Part shown: one piece after another, positions 1 to 6,624 of the stretch
How the letters are laid out: each line of letters starts with the position of its first letter
Position numbering within the stretch: the first letter of the stretch is position 1
Assembly: GCF_001591165.1 (NCBI RefSeq)
Contig: NZ_BCUG01000058.1
Span: forward strand, 1-33,105
DNA: 33,105 nt
Reading direction: 5' to 3'
Origin: Thauera butanivorans NBRC 103042
Lineage (GTDB): Bacteria > Pseudomonadota > Gammaproteobacteria > Burkholderiales > Rhodocyclaceae
Translations under genes and position numbers: made by a program
The notes under the pieces: generated by a model
What the model saw: the letters and a program-made list of their open reading frames with translations, nothing else
Told to the model about the DNA's origin: nothing
Databases searched by the model: none

Positions 1-50
1 TCATTCAAGCCGACGCCGCTTCGCGGCGCGGCTTAATTCAAGCGTTAGAC
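1..50 (+). other. Partial integron attC site of an upstream cassette
   Basis: The window opens inside an attC recombination site. The visible part has a GC-rich inverted-repeat arm and ends with the core site GTTAGAC at 44-50. Integron integrases cut between the G and TT of this core, so the next cassette starts at 45. The left core site lies outside the window. It implies at least one more cassette, and presumably intI and the Pc promoter, to the left. Confidence 0.8.
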
Positions 51-53
51 ATC

Positions 54-851
54 ATGACTGACTCCGTGCCCGCTGAAATATCAGAGCAGCTATCGCAGGC
101 GCTGGATGTTATCGAAGGTCACCTGACATCAACGCTGTTGGCCGTGCACCTGTACGGCTCTGCGTTGGACGGCGGCCTGAAGCCATATAGCGACATTGAT
201 TTGCTGGTCACAGTGGCGACAACGCCTGATGAATCCGCACGGCAAGCTTTGATGCTCGACCTGCTCAAAATTTCGGCACCACCCGGTCAAAGCAAGGATC
301 TCCGTGCCTTGGAAGTGACCATTGTCGTGCGCAACAACATCGTGCCATGGCGTTATCCAGCTAGGCGGGAGCTGCAATTCGGAGAATGGCTGCGAGAAGA
401 CATTCTTGCTGGCATCGTTGAGCCCGCTGTTATTGACGCTGATCTGACCTTTCTTCTAACCCAAGCAAGACAGCACAGCATTGCCTTGGCAGGTCTACCC
501 GCAGCGAAATTCTTCGACCCGGTGCCAGAAAGCGACCTTTTCAGGGCGCTGGCCGACACTCTGACGCTATGGAAGACACCCTTGGATTGGGCTGGGGATG
601 AAAGGAATGTAGTGCTTACCTTAGCTCGCGTCTGGTACAGCGCAGCAACCGGTAAGATTGCACCAAAGGACGTCGCCGCTGACTGGGTGATTGAGCGTTT
701 GCCAAATGAGCATCAATCCGCACTATCTGAAGCTCGACAGGCCTACCTTGGAAATTGTGAAGATCGCTTGGCTCTGCGTGGAGATCAATTGACAGATCTC
801 ATTGCACTCATCAAGCGGGAAGTCACTAGCCTGCTTGGTCAGCGCCAATGA
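54..851 (+). CDS. aadA: Aminoglycoside (streptomycin/spectinomycin) 3''-adenylyltransferase AadA
   Basis: 265 residues, the usual AadA length. The family transfers AMP from ATP to streptomycin and spectinomycin in the cytoplasm and so inactivates them. The nucleotidyltransferase signature is visible: G35-S36, then D47-x-D49 in SDIDLLV, followed by the LEVTIVV strand and the NIVPWRYPARRELQFGEW segment typical of AadA proteins. The C-terminal helical domain carries DWAGDERNVVLTLARVWYS and GKIAPKDVAADW, also family hallmarks. The start lies 3 nt after the cassette core site with no Shine-Dalgarno sequence, as is usual for aadA cassettes. Base composition is lower in GC than the chromosomal genes downstream. 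It is clearly an aadA allele; which numbered variant cannot be settled by eye. Expression probably depends on an integron promoter left of the window. Confidence 0.95.
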   Translation: MTDSVPAEISEQLSQALDVIEGHLTSTLLAVHLYGSALDGGLKPYSDIDLLVTVATTPDESARQALMLDLLKISAPPGQSKDLRALEVTIVVRNNIVPWRYPARRELQFGEWLREDILAGIVEPAVIDADLTFLLTQARQHSIALAGLPAAKFFDPVPESDLFRALADTLTLWKTPLDWAGDERNVVLTLARVWYSAATGKIAPKDVAADWVIERLPNEHQSALSEARQAYLGNCEDRLALRGDQLTDLIALIKREVTSLLGQRQ

Positions 852-852
852 T

Positions 853-917
853 GTCTAACAATTCCACCGGACCTTGCGCATGCAGCCGCGCAAGGCCGGT
901 GAATTCAGACGTTGGGC
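853..917 (+). other. attC site of the aadA cassette
   Basis: The outer left core GTCTAAC (853-859) is the exact reverse complement of GTTAGAC, the core that begins the aadA cassette at 44-50. This is what a correctly excised cassette must show. The right core GTTGGGC (911-917) supplies the first bases of the next cassette. Between them lie imperfect inverted arms, including CCGG and TTGCGC stretches that fold into the usual attC hairpin. The aadA cassette therefore runs 45-911. Confidence 0.9.
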
Positions 918-941
918 AATATCAAGAGGAGTTACATATCT

Positions 942-1496
942 ATGGAGAATCAATCGCTTTCATGCTATCCGCACGGGTGTTCGCAGTCCGTAGCCGTTAC
1001 GGACAAAGGTGCAATAGATACGCTGCTGTCTCGTCTCGGCAATCTTTACCGGGCAACGACTCATGCAGGCGATCAGGCTGCGCAGTATTGGGCCGACATT
1101 GCGGTTAACTCGAAACACCCGTTGGCGCCGTTAGCAAACGTTCCGGGGGTGTTTGCGGCATTGTGGACGCCCGAAGTCGCACCGACAACTGCCGTCACTT
1201 TGGCTACGGCTGGTTACGGCTTTGTCGCACTGCCGAAAAACTTGATGCATTTCACTACAGCAAGCGGTGCAAGAGGAATTGCACAGTCGGGGATGATTCG
1301 TTCAAGTCGCTTTGGTATGAGCGGGATTTTCGGTCCAGGCGTGTACATGGCTCGCAAAGGCTTGCCTCTCAACGGCTTTATAAAAGCTCAAGCAACGATT
1401 CCAATACATCTCAGCACACCGGCGGGCACGGTCCGAATTGTTCCCTATCTTGTGTACGTACGCTGGGGAGTCGGCGGTGTAAGGATTGCGCCATGA
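942..1496 (+). CDS. Cassette-borne ADP-ribosyltransferase-like (HYD1-type) toxin-domain protein
   Basis: 184 residues from ATG 942, which has AGAGGAG about 10 nt upstream; an in-frame ATG at 912 sits on the attC core and is less likely. The second half carries HFTTASGARGIAQSGMIRSS followed by GIFGPGVYMARKG. This H-[FY]-T, G..GI..SG.I, G.GVY pattern is typical of the ART/HYD1 toxin domains found at the C-terminal tips of polymorphic toxins. The middle (about residues 60-95, rich in A, P, V and T) resembles the hydrophobic pre-toxin linker of such proteins. No secretion domain or signal peptide is seen, so it looks like a detached toxin tip. The next gene overlaps its stop by 4 bp. The domain is assigned by eye; ADP-ribosylation and any target are inferences. 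It could also be an inactive relative. Confidence 0.55.
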   Translation: MENQSLSCYPHGCSQSVAVTDKGAIDTLLSRLGNLYRATTHAGDQAAQYWADIAVNSKHPLAPLANVPGVFAALWTPEVAPTTAVTLATAGYGFVALPKNLMHFTTASGARGIAQSGMIRSSRFGMSGIFGPGVYMARKGLPLNGFIKAQATIPIHLSTPAGTVRIVPYLVYVRWGVGGVRIAP

Positions 1497-1660
1497 GAAA
1501 TAAGACATTTTCACGCGCACGCTTACTACAAACTGCGACAATTATTTTTGCTTGGATATGTTGGGCGATCGCTTATTGGAAAGCTCTTTGGTGGTTGATA
1601 CCTCTGTCGTTCCTGCCGTATTTTTTGTCGAATAGATTTGGGCATTTGCTTGATGAGTAA
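1493..1660 (+). CDS. Small two-helix membrane protein, possible immunity partner
   Basis: 55 residues. Its ATG at 1493 overlaps the stop of the ART-like gene (ATGA), so the two are very likely translationally coupled. A basic N-terminus (MRNKTFSRAR) is followed by two aromatic-rich hydrophobic segments, about residues 11-28 and 32-46, and a short polar tail ending FGHLLDE. No family is recognised. Overlap with a toxin-domain gene inside one mobile cassette suggests an immunity or antitoxin role. A membrane-embedded partner is unusual for a cytosolic ART toxin, so it could instead act in localisation or export. The reading frame is supported by the coupling, the fit between the toxin stop and the attC, and strongly membrane-like composition. 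Confidence 0.6.
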   Translation: MRNKTFSRARLLQTATIIFAWICWAIAYWKALWWLIPLSFLPYFLSNRFGHLLDE

Positions 1661-1667
1661 AGTTTTG

Positions 1668-1729
1668 GTCCAACAAAACGCTGCACCGGAGCGCAGCTAC
1701 GCTCGCGCCCGGTGAGCTCTGCGTTAAGC
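1668..1729 (+). other. attC site of the toxin/membrane-protein cassette
   Basis: The left core GTCCAAC (1668-1674) matches, with one mismatch, the reverse complement of the cassette's own leading core GTTGGGC. The right core is GTTAAGC (1723-1729). Inverted arms lie between (GCACCGGAGCG and its partner CGCCCGGTGAGC). This defines the second cassette as 912-1723 and the start of a third at 1724. Confidence 0.85.
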
Positions 1730-1736
1730 CATTCAA

Positions 1737-1901
1737 ATGATCGATGACCTCGTTGAGCTTGCCGTCGCTGCCGCAGTTGATGTCGAAACTGAAAAAACCG
1801 CAAAGAAACATCGTTGGGTTCGCATTCTTCGGGCGCTTGTCGGCTTGTTATTTTTTGCGCTTATTGTTGCTGCCATTTACACCACGTTCAAGTACTCATG
1901 A
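1737..1901 (+). CDS. Small single-helix membrane protein in the third, truncated cassette
   Basis: 54 residues, starting MIDDLVELAVAAAVDVE, 8 nt after the attC core, a spacing common for cassette genes. An acidic, helix-prone N-terminal half leads to a basic patch (KKHRWVR, about 25-30) and one hydrophobic segment of about 20 residues (about 31-50), ending TTFKYS. The basic patch before the helix suggests the N-terminus stays in the cytoplasm. No family is recognised. No Shine-Dalgarno sequence is obvious. Expected is a closing attC with left core GCTTAAC, and none is found before the Fic gene at 1972, so the cassette seems truncated there. Support is its position at a cassette start and its membrane-protein character. 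Confidence 0.5.
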   Translation: MIDDLVELAVAAAVDVETEKTAKKHRWVRILRALVGLLFFALIVAAIYTTFKYS

Positions 1902-1971
1902 GCCTCGGGTTATTCGAGGTGCCCATTGATGCTGCCCCTTGTTGGTTGCGTCAACATATCCACTCGCGACG

Positions 1972-3378
1972 CTATGCACCGCTTCGGCCATGATTCTGCC
2001 AAGCAGAGAATTCCAATGGACGGATACCAAACCGCACAGCATTGCCCACATGCAATGCATCGAACTCGGCCAGCACCAACTGGACGAAATGGTTATGCTC
2101 GGACAGCGGAACCGTAGACGGAATCTTGCTTTTCACGACATATTCCGTCGCTGCTTCACCTCTCCGCACAATGGTGGCGATCACCAGGGCCAATGCCTGC
2201 CGGTGGCGGAGCCGAAAGATGTCTGGTGGCACCAGGTTGTGCTTCACGGCCACGTATTGTTGGCAAGATCGCTCGTAGGCCCACACGAACACGTCACGCA
2301 GCAGTTCGACGCGGTTCAGTTCGTACACCCCCAGCATGGCGTCCACATAGGCTTGCTGCGGTACATCGATGAAGGACAGTGGGCAGAGGTTGTGGCGGAT
2401 GAATGGGATATTGGCCGCCAGTCGCGATACGCGTTTGTTCACATCCTCGAACGGCTGAAGGTAGGGCAGGTGCACCATCAGAAAGAAAGCCTGCTCGAAG
2501 GGGTCGGCGATCTCTGCGGCCATCTGCACCACGATGCCGAACAGTTCTTCGAGCCGCTGGGGCAAGGCCATGGGCAGGTACACGCTGCCGCCAATCTCCA
2601 CGGCGCGGCGGCGGAGCCGGCCAACGGCCGCCGGGTCTGCCATCAGGCCGTCCGACAGGAACGCGTGCAGTGCGATGAGCGTGCTGGTTTCGACGCGGGC
2701 ATGTTCGGGGTCGAGCACCAGATACTCGATGGCCTGCTTGTGGTTCAGGATCATCTGCGTCTCCAGCGCGTCCTTGCCTTCGGCGGCTTGGCCGTACTCG
2801 ATCAGCCGCTCGGTGTCCAAACGACTGTAGGTGTTGCCTTCCAGATGCGACGAGGCCCAGGACAGGTCGATCAGCAGCCGGTTGAGGATGTCCTTGGCGA
2901 AAGTGCCTGCCGGCGTTTGCTCCGCTGGCGAGCGCCCCAGCATGTGCAGTTGCGCGCGCAAATCAGGCGGAAGGTAGGCCGTGTGCTTGGGGTGGTATTG
3001 CTCCAGAAACTCCAGGCGATAGCCAACAGGGGGGCGTAGGTGACGTGGCTGGGATACATAGGCACGGATGTCCGCTCCTTCCGCAGAGATGGGCACATAG
3101 TCCTGGGTTGGGGCTTGCAACGGCGTCTGCGCAGTGACAGGGATGTCTGTACCTGTGCCAGATTCCGGCAAGCGGCGATAGCGGGTGGCGCGCCCTTCCC
3201 CGAGCATGGCAATGCGTTTTTGCGCCACGAGCAGAGCCAGACGCCGTTGCAGGGTGCGGCGCTGATAGGCATCGCCAAGCTTCTGAGCAATGGCATCGAT
3301 GCCCACACCTCCAGGCTCGGTGCCGATCAGCTCGGCAAGCCTGTCCAGTTCTTGTTGCTTGGTGGTGGCGTGTGGCAC
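1972..3378 (-). CDS. Fic-family protein with N-terminal winged helix and atypical active-site motif
   Basis: 468 residues from GTG 3378, chosen because AGGAG lies 8 nt upstream on this strand. The longer in-frame ATG at 3462 would translate through two palindromic operator-like sites and has no such support. Residues about 10-68 look like a winged-helix DNA-binding domain. SSHLEGN (176-182) matches the inhibitory-helix pattern [ST]xxxE[GN] of Fic proteins that carry this helix N-terminal to the core. The core motif is QPFEDVNKRVSR (308-319). Compared with the Fic consensus HPFx[DE]GNGRxxR, the catalytic His is Gln, and GNG is VNK; the NKR part resembles Doc kinases. Standard AMP transfer is therefore doubtful. 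The winged helix plus upstream palindromes suggests autoregulation. Its composition is less GC-rich than the core genes, and it lies in the accessory block facing the integron array. Confidence 0.85.
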   Translation of the reverse strand: MPHATTKQQELDRLAELIGTEPGGVGIDAIAQKLGDAYQRRTLQRRLALLVAQKRIAMLGEGRATRYRRLPESGTGTDIPVTAQTPLQAPTQDYVPISAEGADIRAYVSQPRHLRPPVGYRLEFLEQYHPKHTAYLPPDLRAQLHMLGRSPAEQTPAGTFAKDILNRLLIDLSWASSHLEGNTYSRLDTERLIEYGQAAEGKDALETQMILNHKQAIEYLVLDPEHARVETSTLIALHAFLSDGLMADPAAVGRLRRRAVEIGGSVYLPMALPQRLEELFGIVVQMAAEIADPFEQAFFLMVHLPYLQPFEDVNKRVSRLAANIPFIRHNLCPLSFIDVPQQAYVDAMLGVYELNRVELLRDVFVWAYERSCQQYVAVKHNLVPPDIFRLRHRQALALVIATIVRRGEAATEYVVKSKIPSTVPLSEHNHFVQLVLAEFDALHVGNAVRFGIRPLEFSAWQNHGRSGA

Positions 3379-3406
3379 GCGTGAGGCTCCTGGCTTCTCG
3401 AATGAT

Positions 3407-3426
3407 CGCGACAAAATTTTGTCGCG
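3407..3426. promoter_or_regulatory. Perfect 20-bp palindrome, likely operator of the Fic gene (site 1)
   Basis: CGCGACAAAATTTTGTCGCG is a perfect palindrome ending 29 bp upstream of the Fic GTG start. With site 2 it forms a pair centred 31 bp apart, about three helical turns. A TAAAAT -10-like hexamer on the minus strand (plus 3432-3437) lies between the two. Position suggests repression of the Fic gene, perhaps by its own winged-helix domain. Confidence 0.65.
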
Positions 3427-3437
3427 AAACCATTTTA

Positions 3438-3457
3438 CGCGACATGAAATTGTCGCG
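3438..3457. promoter_or_regulatory. Imperfect 20-bp palindrome, second likely operator of the Fic gene
   Basis: CGCGACATGAAATTGTCGCG keeps the outer 7 bp of each arm of site 1 (CGCGACA / TGTCGCG), with changes only in the centre. A further half-site, CGACAAAA, occurs at about 3470-3477. Repetition of the same arm sequence argues for binding by one dimeric regulator. Confidence 0.6.
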
Positions 3458-3499
3458 TACATGGATTCACGACAAAAAACCAGACAACACCGGCATCAA

Positions 3500-3655
3500 C
3501 TACAGGTTGGCCTTCAACGCCGCCAGCAGCACCGGCAGGCGGTCACTGTCGGCGCCGTTATTGCTCAGCTTGGCCGCTGTGATCGCCGCCAGCCGATCTT
3601 CTCTGTGCTTGATCTCGCCGGGGATGTTCAGCTCAGGCTGCCTTGCTGCGCTACG
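3500..3655 (-). pseudogene. Internally deleted remnant of an IS1182-like transposase
   Basis: Reading on the minus strand from a TGA at 3656-3658 to a TAG at 3500-3502 gives 51 residues. The first part contains PELNIPGEIKHREDRLAAI, which resembles the segment before the long charged linker in IS1182-type transposases. Then NNGADSDRLPVLLAALKANL resembles the region just before the family's ADAGY catalytic stretch. The linker between them is missing and nothing follows, so this is a fragment of a deleted copy. No terminal inverted repeats were identified. The family call rests on remembered similarity and is moderate at best. The rest of 3656-3882 shows no recognisable gene. Confidence 0.4.
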
Positions 3656-3790
3656 TCAGCGAGCGCATTGCACCGGGCAGTGGCCCGCCGCTGCCTCGAA
3701 CGGCGCTGGCAGGGACCGGATAACTGCGGTTTTTAGGTTGATTCAGGGCGGGTGTGACCTGCCGGGGAATGTCTGCCAGAGCGCGGATGC

Positions 3791-3826
3791 GGGCTTCACC
3801 GATTCTTCGTAGAATCGCGGGAGCCC
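3791..3826. other. Imperfect stem-loop upstream of the PAS-GGDEF remnant
   Basis: GGGCT (3791-3795) pairs with AGCCC (3822-3826) and, inside, CGATTCT (3800-3806) pairs with AGAATCG (3811-3817) around a TCGT loop, with a 4x4 internal loop. There is no T-tract, so it is not a typical intrinsic terminator. Its right arm includes TAGAAT, which could alternatively be a -10 element. Function unknown. Confidence 0.4.
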
Positions 3827-3882
3827 AATCTGAAGAGCTTTCGCAGCGCAAAGCTGCCGGACGGCAGAGAGAAATCACAAGA

Positions 3883-4231
3883 ATGATGATCGATGATCCG
3901 GCGCATCGCCCCGAGGGCAGCGCCAGCATGCGCGTGTCCACAAGCGGCATCGAGGCAGGATTGCTGGCGGAGGCGTCGACCGACACGATCATACGGGGCG
4001 ACCTCGATGGCGTCCGCCTGTACGTATCGCCCGCGATCCAGGAACTGCTGGGCTATGCACCGGAAGAGCTCGTCGGGCGCAGGGCCATCGCTGAGTGTCG
4101 GCGTCGCGTGCGGGCCGGAGCATGGGCTGGAAGCGGGCCGGCTGCTGGAATGCGCCGACCGGGCGCTGTACTGCGCAAAGAAGGCCGGCAAGAACACGGT
4201 CCGCCTCTACGACGCCGACGTGGGGACGTGA
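3883..4231 (+). pseudogene. PAS-GGDEF diguanylate cyclase remnant with central deletion and frameshift
   Basis: From ATG 3883 one frame encodes a PAS start (ASTDTIIRGDLDGVRLYVSP, then AIQELLGYAPEELVGRRAIAE). Around 4085-4095 the sequence jumps, in a different frame, to LSVGVACGPEHG and LLECADRALYCAKKAGKNTV, which is the end of a GGDEF domain, with a stop at 4229-4231. The rest of the PAS domain and most of GGDEF, including the catalytic GG[DE]EF loop, are missing. The intact ancestor would have made cyclic di-GMP in response to a sensed signal; this copy cannot. Loss by deletion at the edge of the accessory block is consistent with the neighbouring transposase remnant. Confidence 0.75.
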
Positions 4232-4299
4232 TCCAGGCAAGGAACCGGTGTTCGCGGGCAAGGCGGATTAGAATGCCGGCTGTTCCCGCAAGAGATTCC

Positions 4300-4869
4300 A
4301 TGCTTCCCTGTCCCCATCGCGAAACCTGGTCATCGGCGCCGCCGCGCGCCACGGTTCCGCCAGCCCTGATTCCCTGGCTCACCGATCCTTCGTCGCTCAC
4401 CGCGCGCATCCGCCGGCGCTGTGGGCGTTTCGGCGTCGAGGTACTGTACCAGGGGCTGGGGCAGGGCGTGAGGGACGAAGCCGTGCTGCTCGGCCTGCGT
4501 GCAGGTGAGCGGGTGTGGGTGAGGGAGGTTCTGCTGATTGCCGACGGCGTGCCGGTGGTGTTCGCGCGCTCGCTGCTGCCGCGCCGCAACGTGCGGGGGG
4601 CGTGGAACCTCTTCCACGGCTTCGGCGCGCGTCCGCTCGGCGCCGCGCTGTTCGCCGACCCGGCGATCGAACGTGCGCCGCTGGCCTGCGCCCGGCTCGA
4701 TGCGCGCGATGCGCGTTATCATCGGGCCCGTGCCGTGCTGTCGGCGCGGCAGCCGCCGGTGGCGATGGAGCGCGAGCTGTGGGGACGCCGCTCGCTGTTC
4801 CTGCGCCATGGTTGCGCGCTGATGGTGAGCGAGTTCTTCCTGCCTGCGATTTTCGAGCTGCCCCGATGA
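4300..4869 (+). CDS. ubiC: Chorismate-pyruvate lyase UbiC
   Basis: 189 residues from ATG 4300; an in-frame ATG at 4273 would add 9 residues but overlaps a TAGAAT -10-like hexamer at 4269-4274. UbiC removes pyruvate from chorismate to give 4-hydroxybenzoate, the first committed step of ubiquinone synthesis. Family marks are [20 protein letters not shown], with the substrate-binding Arg, and the C-terminal [13 protein letters not shown] and MVSEFFLP, with the catalytic Glu. The fold is a single cytoplasmic domain. Its stop overlaps the ubiA start by 4 bp (ATGA), so the two are translated together and the product can pass directly to UbiA. This is the first intact housekeeping gene after the accessory block. 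Confidence 0.9.
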   Translation: MLPCPHRETWSSAPPRATVPPALIPWLTDPSSLTARIRRRCGRFGVEVLYQGLGQGVRDEAVLLGLRAGERVWVREVLLIADGVPVVFARSLLPRRNVRGAWNLFHGFGARPLGAALFADPAIERAPLACARLDARDARYHRARAVLSARQPPVAMERELWGRRSLFLRHGCALMVSEFFLPAIFELPR

Positions 4870-5747
4870 CCGAGACCATGCGTTTCAGCGACAAGCTTCC
4901 CCATTACGCCCGCCTGATGCGGATCGACAAGCCGATCGGCACGCTGCTGCTGCTGTGGCCGACGCTGTGGGCGCTGTGGTTCGCCGCCGAGGGCTGGCCG
5001 CCGCTGCACATCCTGGCGATCTTCGTCGTCGGCACTTTCCTGATGCGTTCGGCCGGCTGCGTCATCAACGACTACGCCGACCGCGACTTCGACGGCCACG
5101 TCGAGCGCACCCGCAATCGTCCGCTGGCGACCGGCATGGTCGGCACCCGCGAAGCCTTGCTGCTGGCAGGCGGCCTGTCGCTGCTCTCCTTCCTGCTGAT
5201 CCTGCCGCTGAATTCGCTGGTTCTCTGGTTGTCGCTGCCGGCGCTGTTCCTGGCCACAAGCTATCCCTTCACCAAGCGCTTCCTCGCCATTCCGCAGGGC
5301 TATCTCGGCATCGCCTTCGGCTTCGGCATCCCGATGGGCTTTGCCGCCATCCTGGGCGAAGTGCCGGCCATCGCCTGGGTGATGCTGCTCGCCAACGTCT
5401 TCTGGGCGATCGCCTACGACACCGAGTACGCGATGGTCGATCGGCCCGACGACCTCAAGATCGGCATCAAGTCTTCGGCCATCACCTTCGGCCGCTTCGA
5501 CGTCGCCGCGGTGATGCTGTGCTATGCGGCCACGCTCGGCCTGCTCGCCGCCGTGGGTGTCGCCGCCGGGCGAGGGCCAGCTTGGTTCGCCGGCCTGCTG
5601 GTGGCGGCGGCGATTGCCGGCTATCACTACACCTTGATCCGTGATCGCGACCGCGCCGGCTGCTTCAAGGCTTTCCGGCACAACAACTGGCTGGGTGCGG
5701 CGGTGTTCGCCGGCCTGTTGATCGACGACCTGCTGCGCCGCGTCTGA
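4866..5747 (+). CDS. ubiA: 4-hydroxybenzoate polyprenyltransferase UbiA
   Basis: 293 residues, the normal family length. UbiA is an inner-membrane enzyme that attaches a polyprenyl chain to 4-hydroxybenzoate. The first aspartate-rich motif is NDYADRDFD (68-76) and the second [12 protein letters not shown] (from about residue 185); both bind the Mg-diphosphate of the prenyl donor. Eight or nine hydrophobic helices cover most of the protein, for example [15 protein letters not shown] near the start. The start at 4866 overlaps the ubiC stop; an alternative ATG lies at 4878. Confidence 0.95.
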   Translation: MTETMRFSDKLPHYARLMRIDKPIGTLLLLWPTLWALWFAAEGWPPLHILAIFVVGTFLMRSAGCVINDYADRDFDGHVERTRNRPLATGMVGTREALLLAGGLSLLSFLLILPLNSLVLWLSLPALFLATSYPFTKRFLAIPQGYLGIAFGFGIPMGFAAILGEVPAIAWVMLLANVFWAIAYDTEYAMVDRPDDLKIGIKSSAITFGRFDVAAVMLCYAATLGLLAAVGVAAGRGPAWFAGLLVAAAIAGYHYTLIRDRDRAGCFKAFRHNNWLGAAVFAGLLIDDLLRRV

Positions 5748-5796
5748 ACACCGCCGGTCTTTACACCCCTGAACCTGTTTCCCTCTGGATGCCGAC

Positions 5797-6609
5797 ATGC
5801 ATTTCATGACCGCCCTGAAAGCCGCCTGGCAGCAGCGCAACAGCCTGCTGTGCGTCGGCCTCGATCCCGATCCGGCCCGCTTTCCCGCCCATCTGCAAGG
5901 CCGTCCGGGCGCGATCTTCGAGTTCTGCAGGCAGATCGTCGATGCCACCGCCGACCTGGTGTGCTGCTTCAAGCCGCAGATCGCCTACTTCGCCGCGCGC
6001 CGCGCCGAGGACCAGCTCGAAGCGCTGATCGAGCACATCCATGCCCGCCATCCGGGCACGCCGGTGGTGCTCGATGCCAAGCGCGGCGATATCGGCAGCA
6101 CCGCCGAGCAATACGCCGTCGAAGCCTTCGAGCGCTTCAAGGCCGACGCGATCACGGTCAATCCCTACATGGGCCGCGACTCGGTCGATCCCTATCTCGC
6201 TTACCCGGACAAGGGCGTGATCCTGCTGTGCCGCACCTCCAACCCGGGCGGCTCCGACCTGCAGTTCCTCGACGTCGGCGGCATGAAACTGTACGAGCAC
6301 GTCGCCCGGCTGGTGGCGCAGGACTGGAATGCCAGCGGCAACTGCGGCCTGGTAGTGGGGGCCACTTTTCCTGCCGAGATCGCCCGCGTGCGCGAACTGA
6401 CCGGCGACATGCCGCTGTTGGTGCCCGGCATCGGCGCCCAGGGCGGCGACATCGCCGCGACCATGGCGGCGGGGCGCACGGCGGACGGCAGCGGGCTGAT
6501 GATCAATTCCTCGCGCGCGATCCTGTACGCCGGCAAGGGCGAGGATTTTGCCGCCGCCGCGCGCCAGGTGGCGCTCGATACCCGCGACGCGATCAACGCG
6601 CAGCGCTGA
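5797..6609 (+). CDS. pyrF: Orotidine 5'-phosphate decarboxylase PyrF
   Basis: 270 residues, matching the longer PyrF subgroup of about 270 residues rather than the 230-residue enterobacterial type. It converts OMP to UMP, the last step of de novo pyrimidine synthesis. The catalytic segment [18 protein letters not shown] shows D93, K95 and D98. Further family segments are [14 protein letters not shown] at the N-terminus and the phosphate-binding [12 protein letters not shown]. The start has a second ATG four codons on (5806), and no strong Shine-Dalgarno is seen before either. It lies between ubiA and ubiD, 49 bp after ubiA and 15 bp before ubiD, so probably in one operon with them although the pathway differs. 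Confidence 0.93.
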   Translation: MHFMTALKAAWQQRNSLLCVGLDPDPARFPAHLQGRPGAIFEFCRQIVDATADLVCCFKPQIAYFAARRAEDQLEALIEHIHARHPGTPVVLDAKRGDIGSTAEQYAVEAFERFKADAITVNPYMGRDSVDPYLAYPDKGVILLCRTSNPGGSDLQFLDVGGMKLYEHVARLVAQDWNASGNCGLVVGATFPAEIARVRELTGDMPLLVPGIGAQGGDIAATMAAGRTADGSGLMINSSRAILYAGKGEDFAAAARQVALDTRDAINAQR

Positions 6610-6624
6610 TCCTGGGGCAACCGC

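Noticed and set aside
848..1108. A plus-strand open frame starting in the aadA attC
   Set aside because: It runs through the recombination site and overlaps the better-supported toxin-domain gene in another frame.
1902..1971. Class 1 integron 3' conserved segment or a closing attC
   Set aside because: Neither qacE/sul1-like sequence nor the core GCTTAAC is present; only a small CCTCG/CGAGG hairpin.
1939..3039. A plus-strand open frame of 366 codons across the Fic gene
   Set aside because: Antisense to the Fic frame, which has clear family motifs, a ribosome site and operators.
3379..3462. N-terminal extension of the Fic protein to ATG 3462
   Set aside because: It would be encoded by the two palindromes, and the GTG at 3378 has a good ribosome site.
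3656..3882. A gene or insertion-sequence end between the transposase remnant and the PAS remnant
   Set aside because: Open frames here lack any recognisable similarity, and no terminal inverted repeat could be paired.
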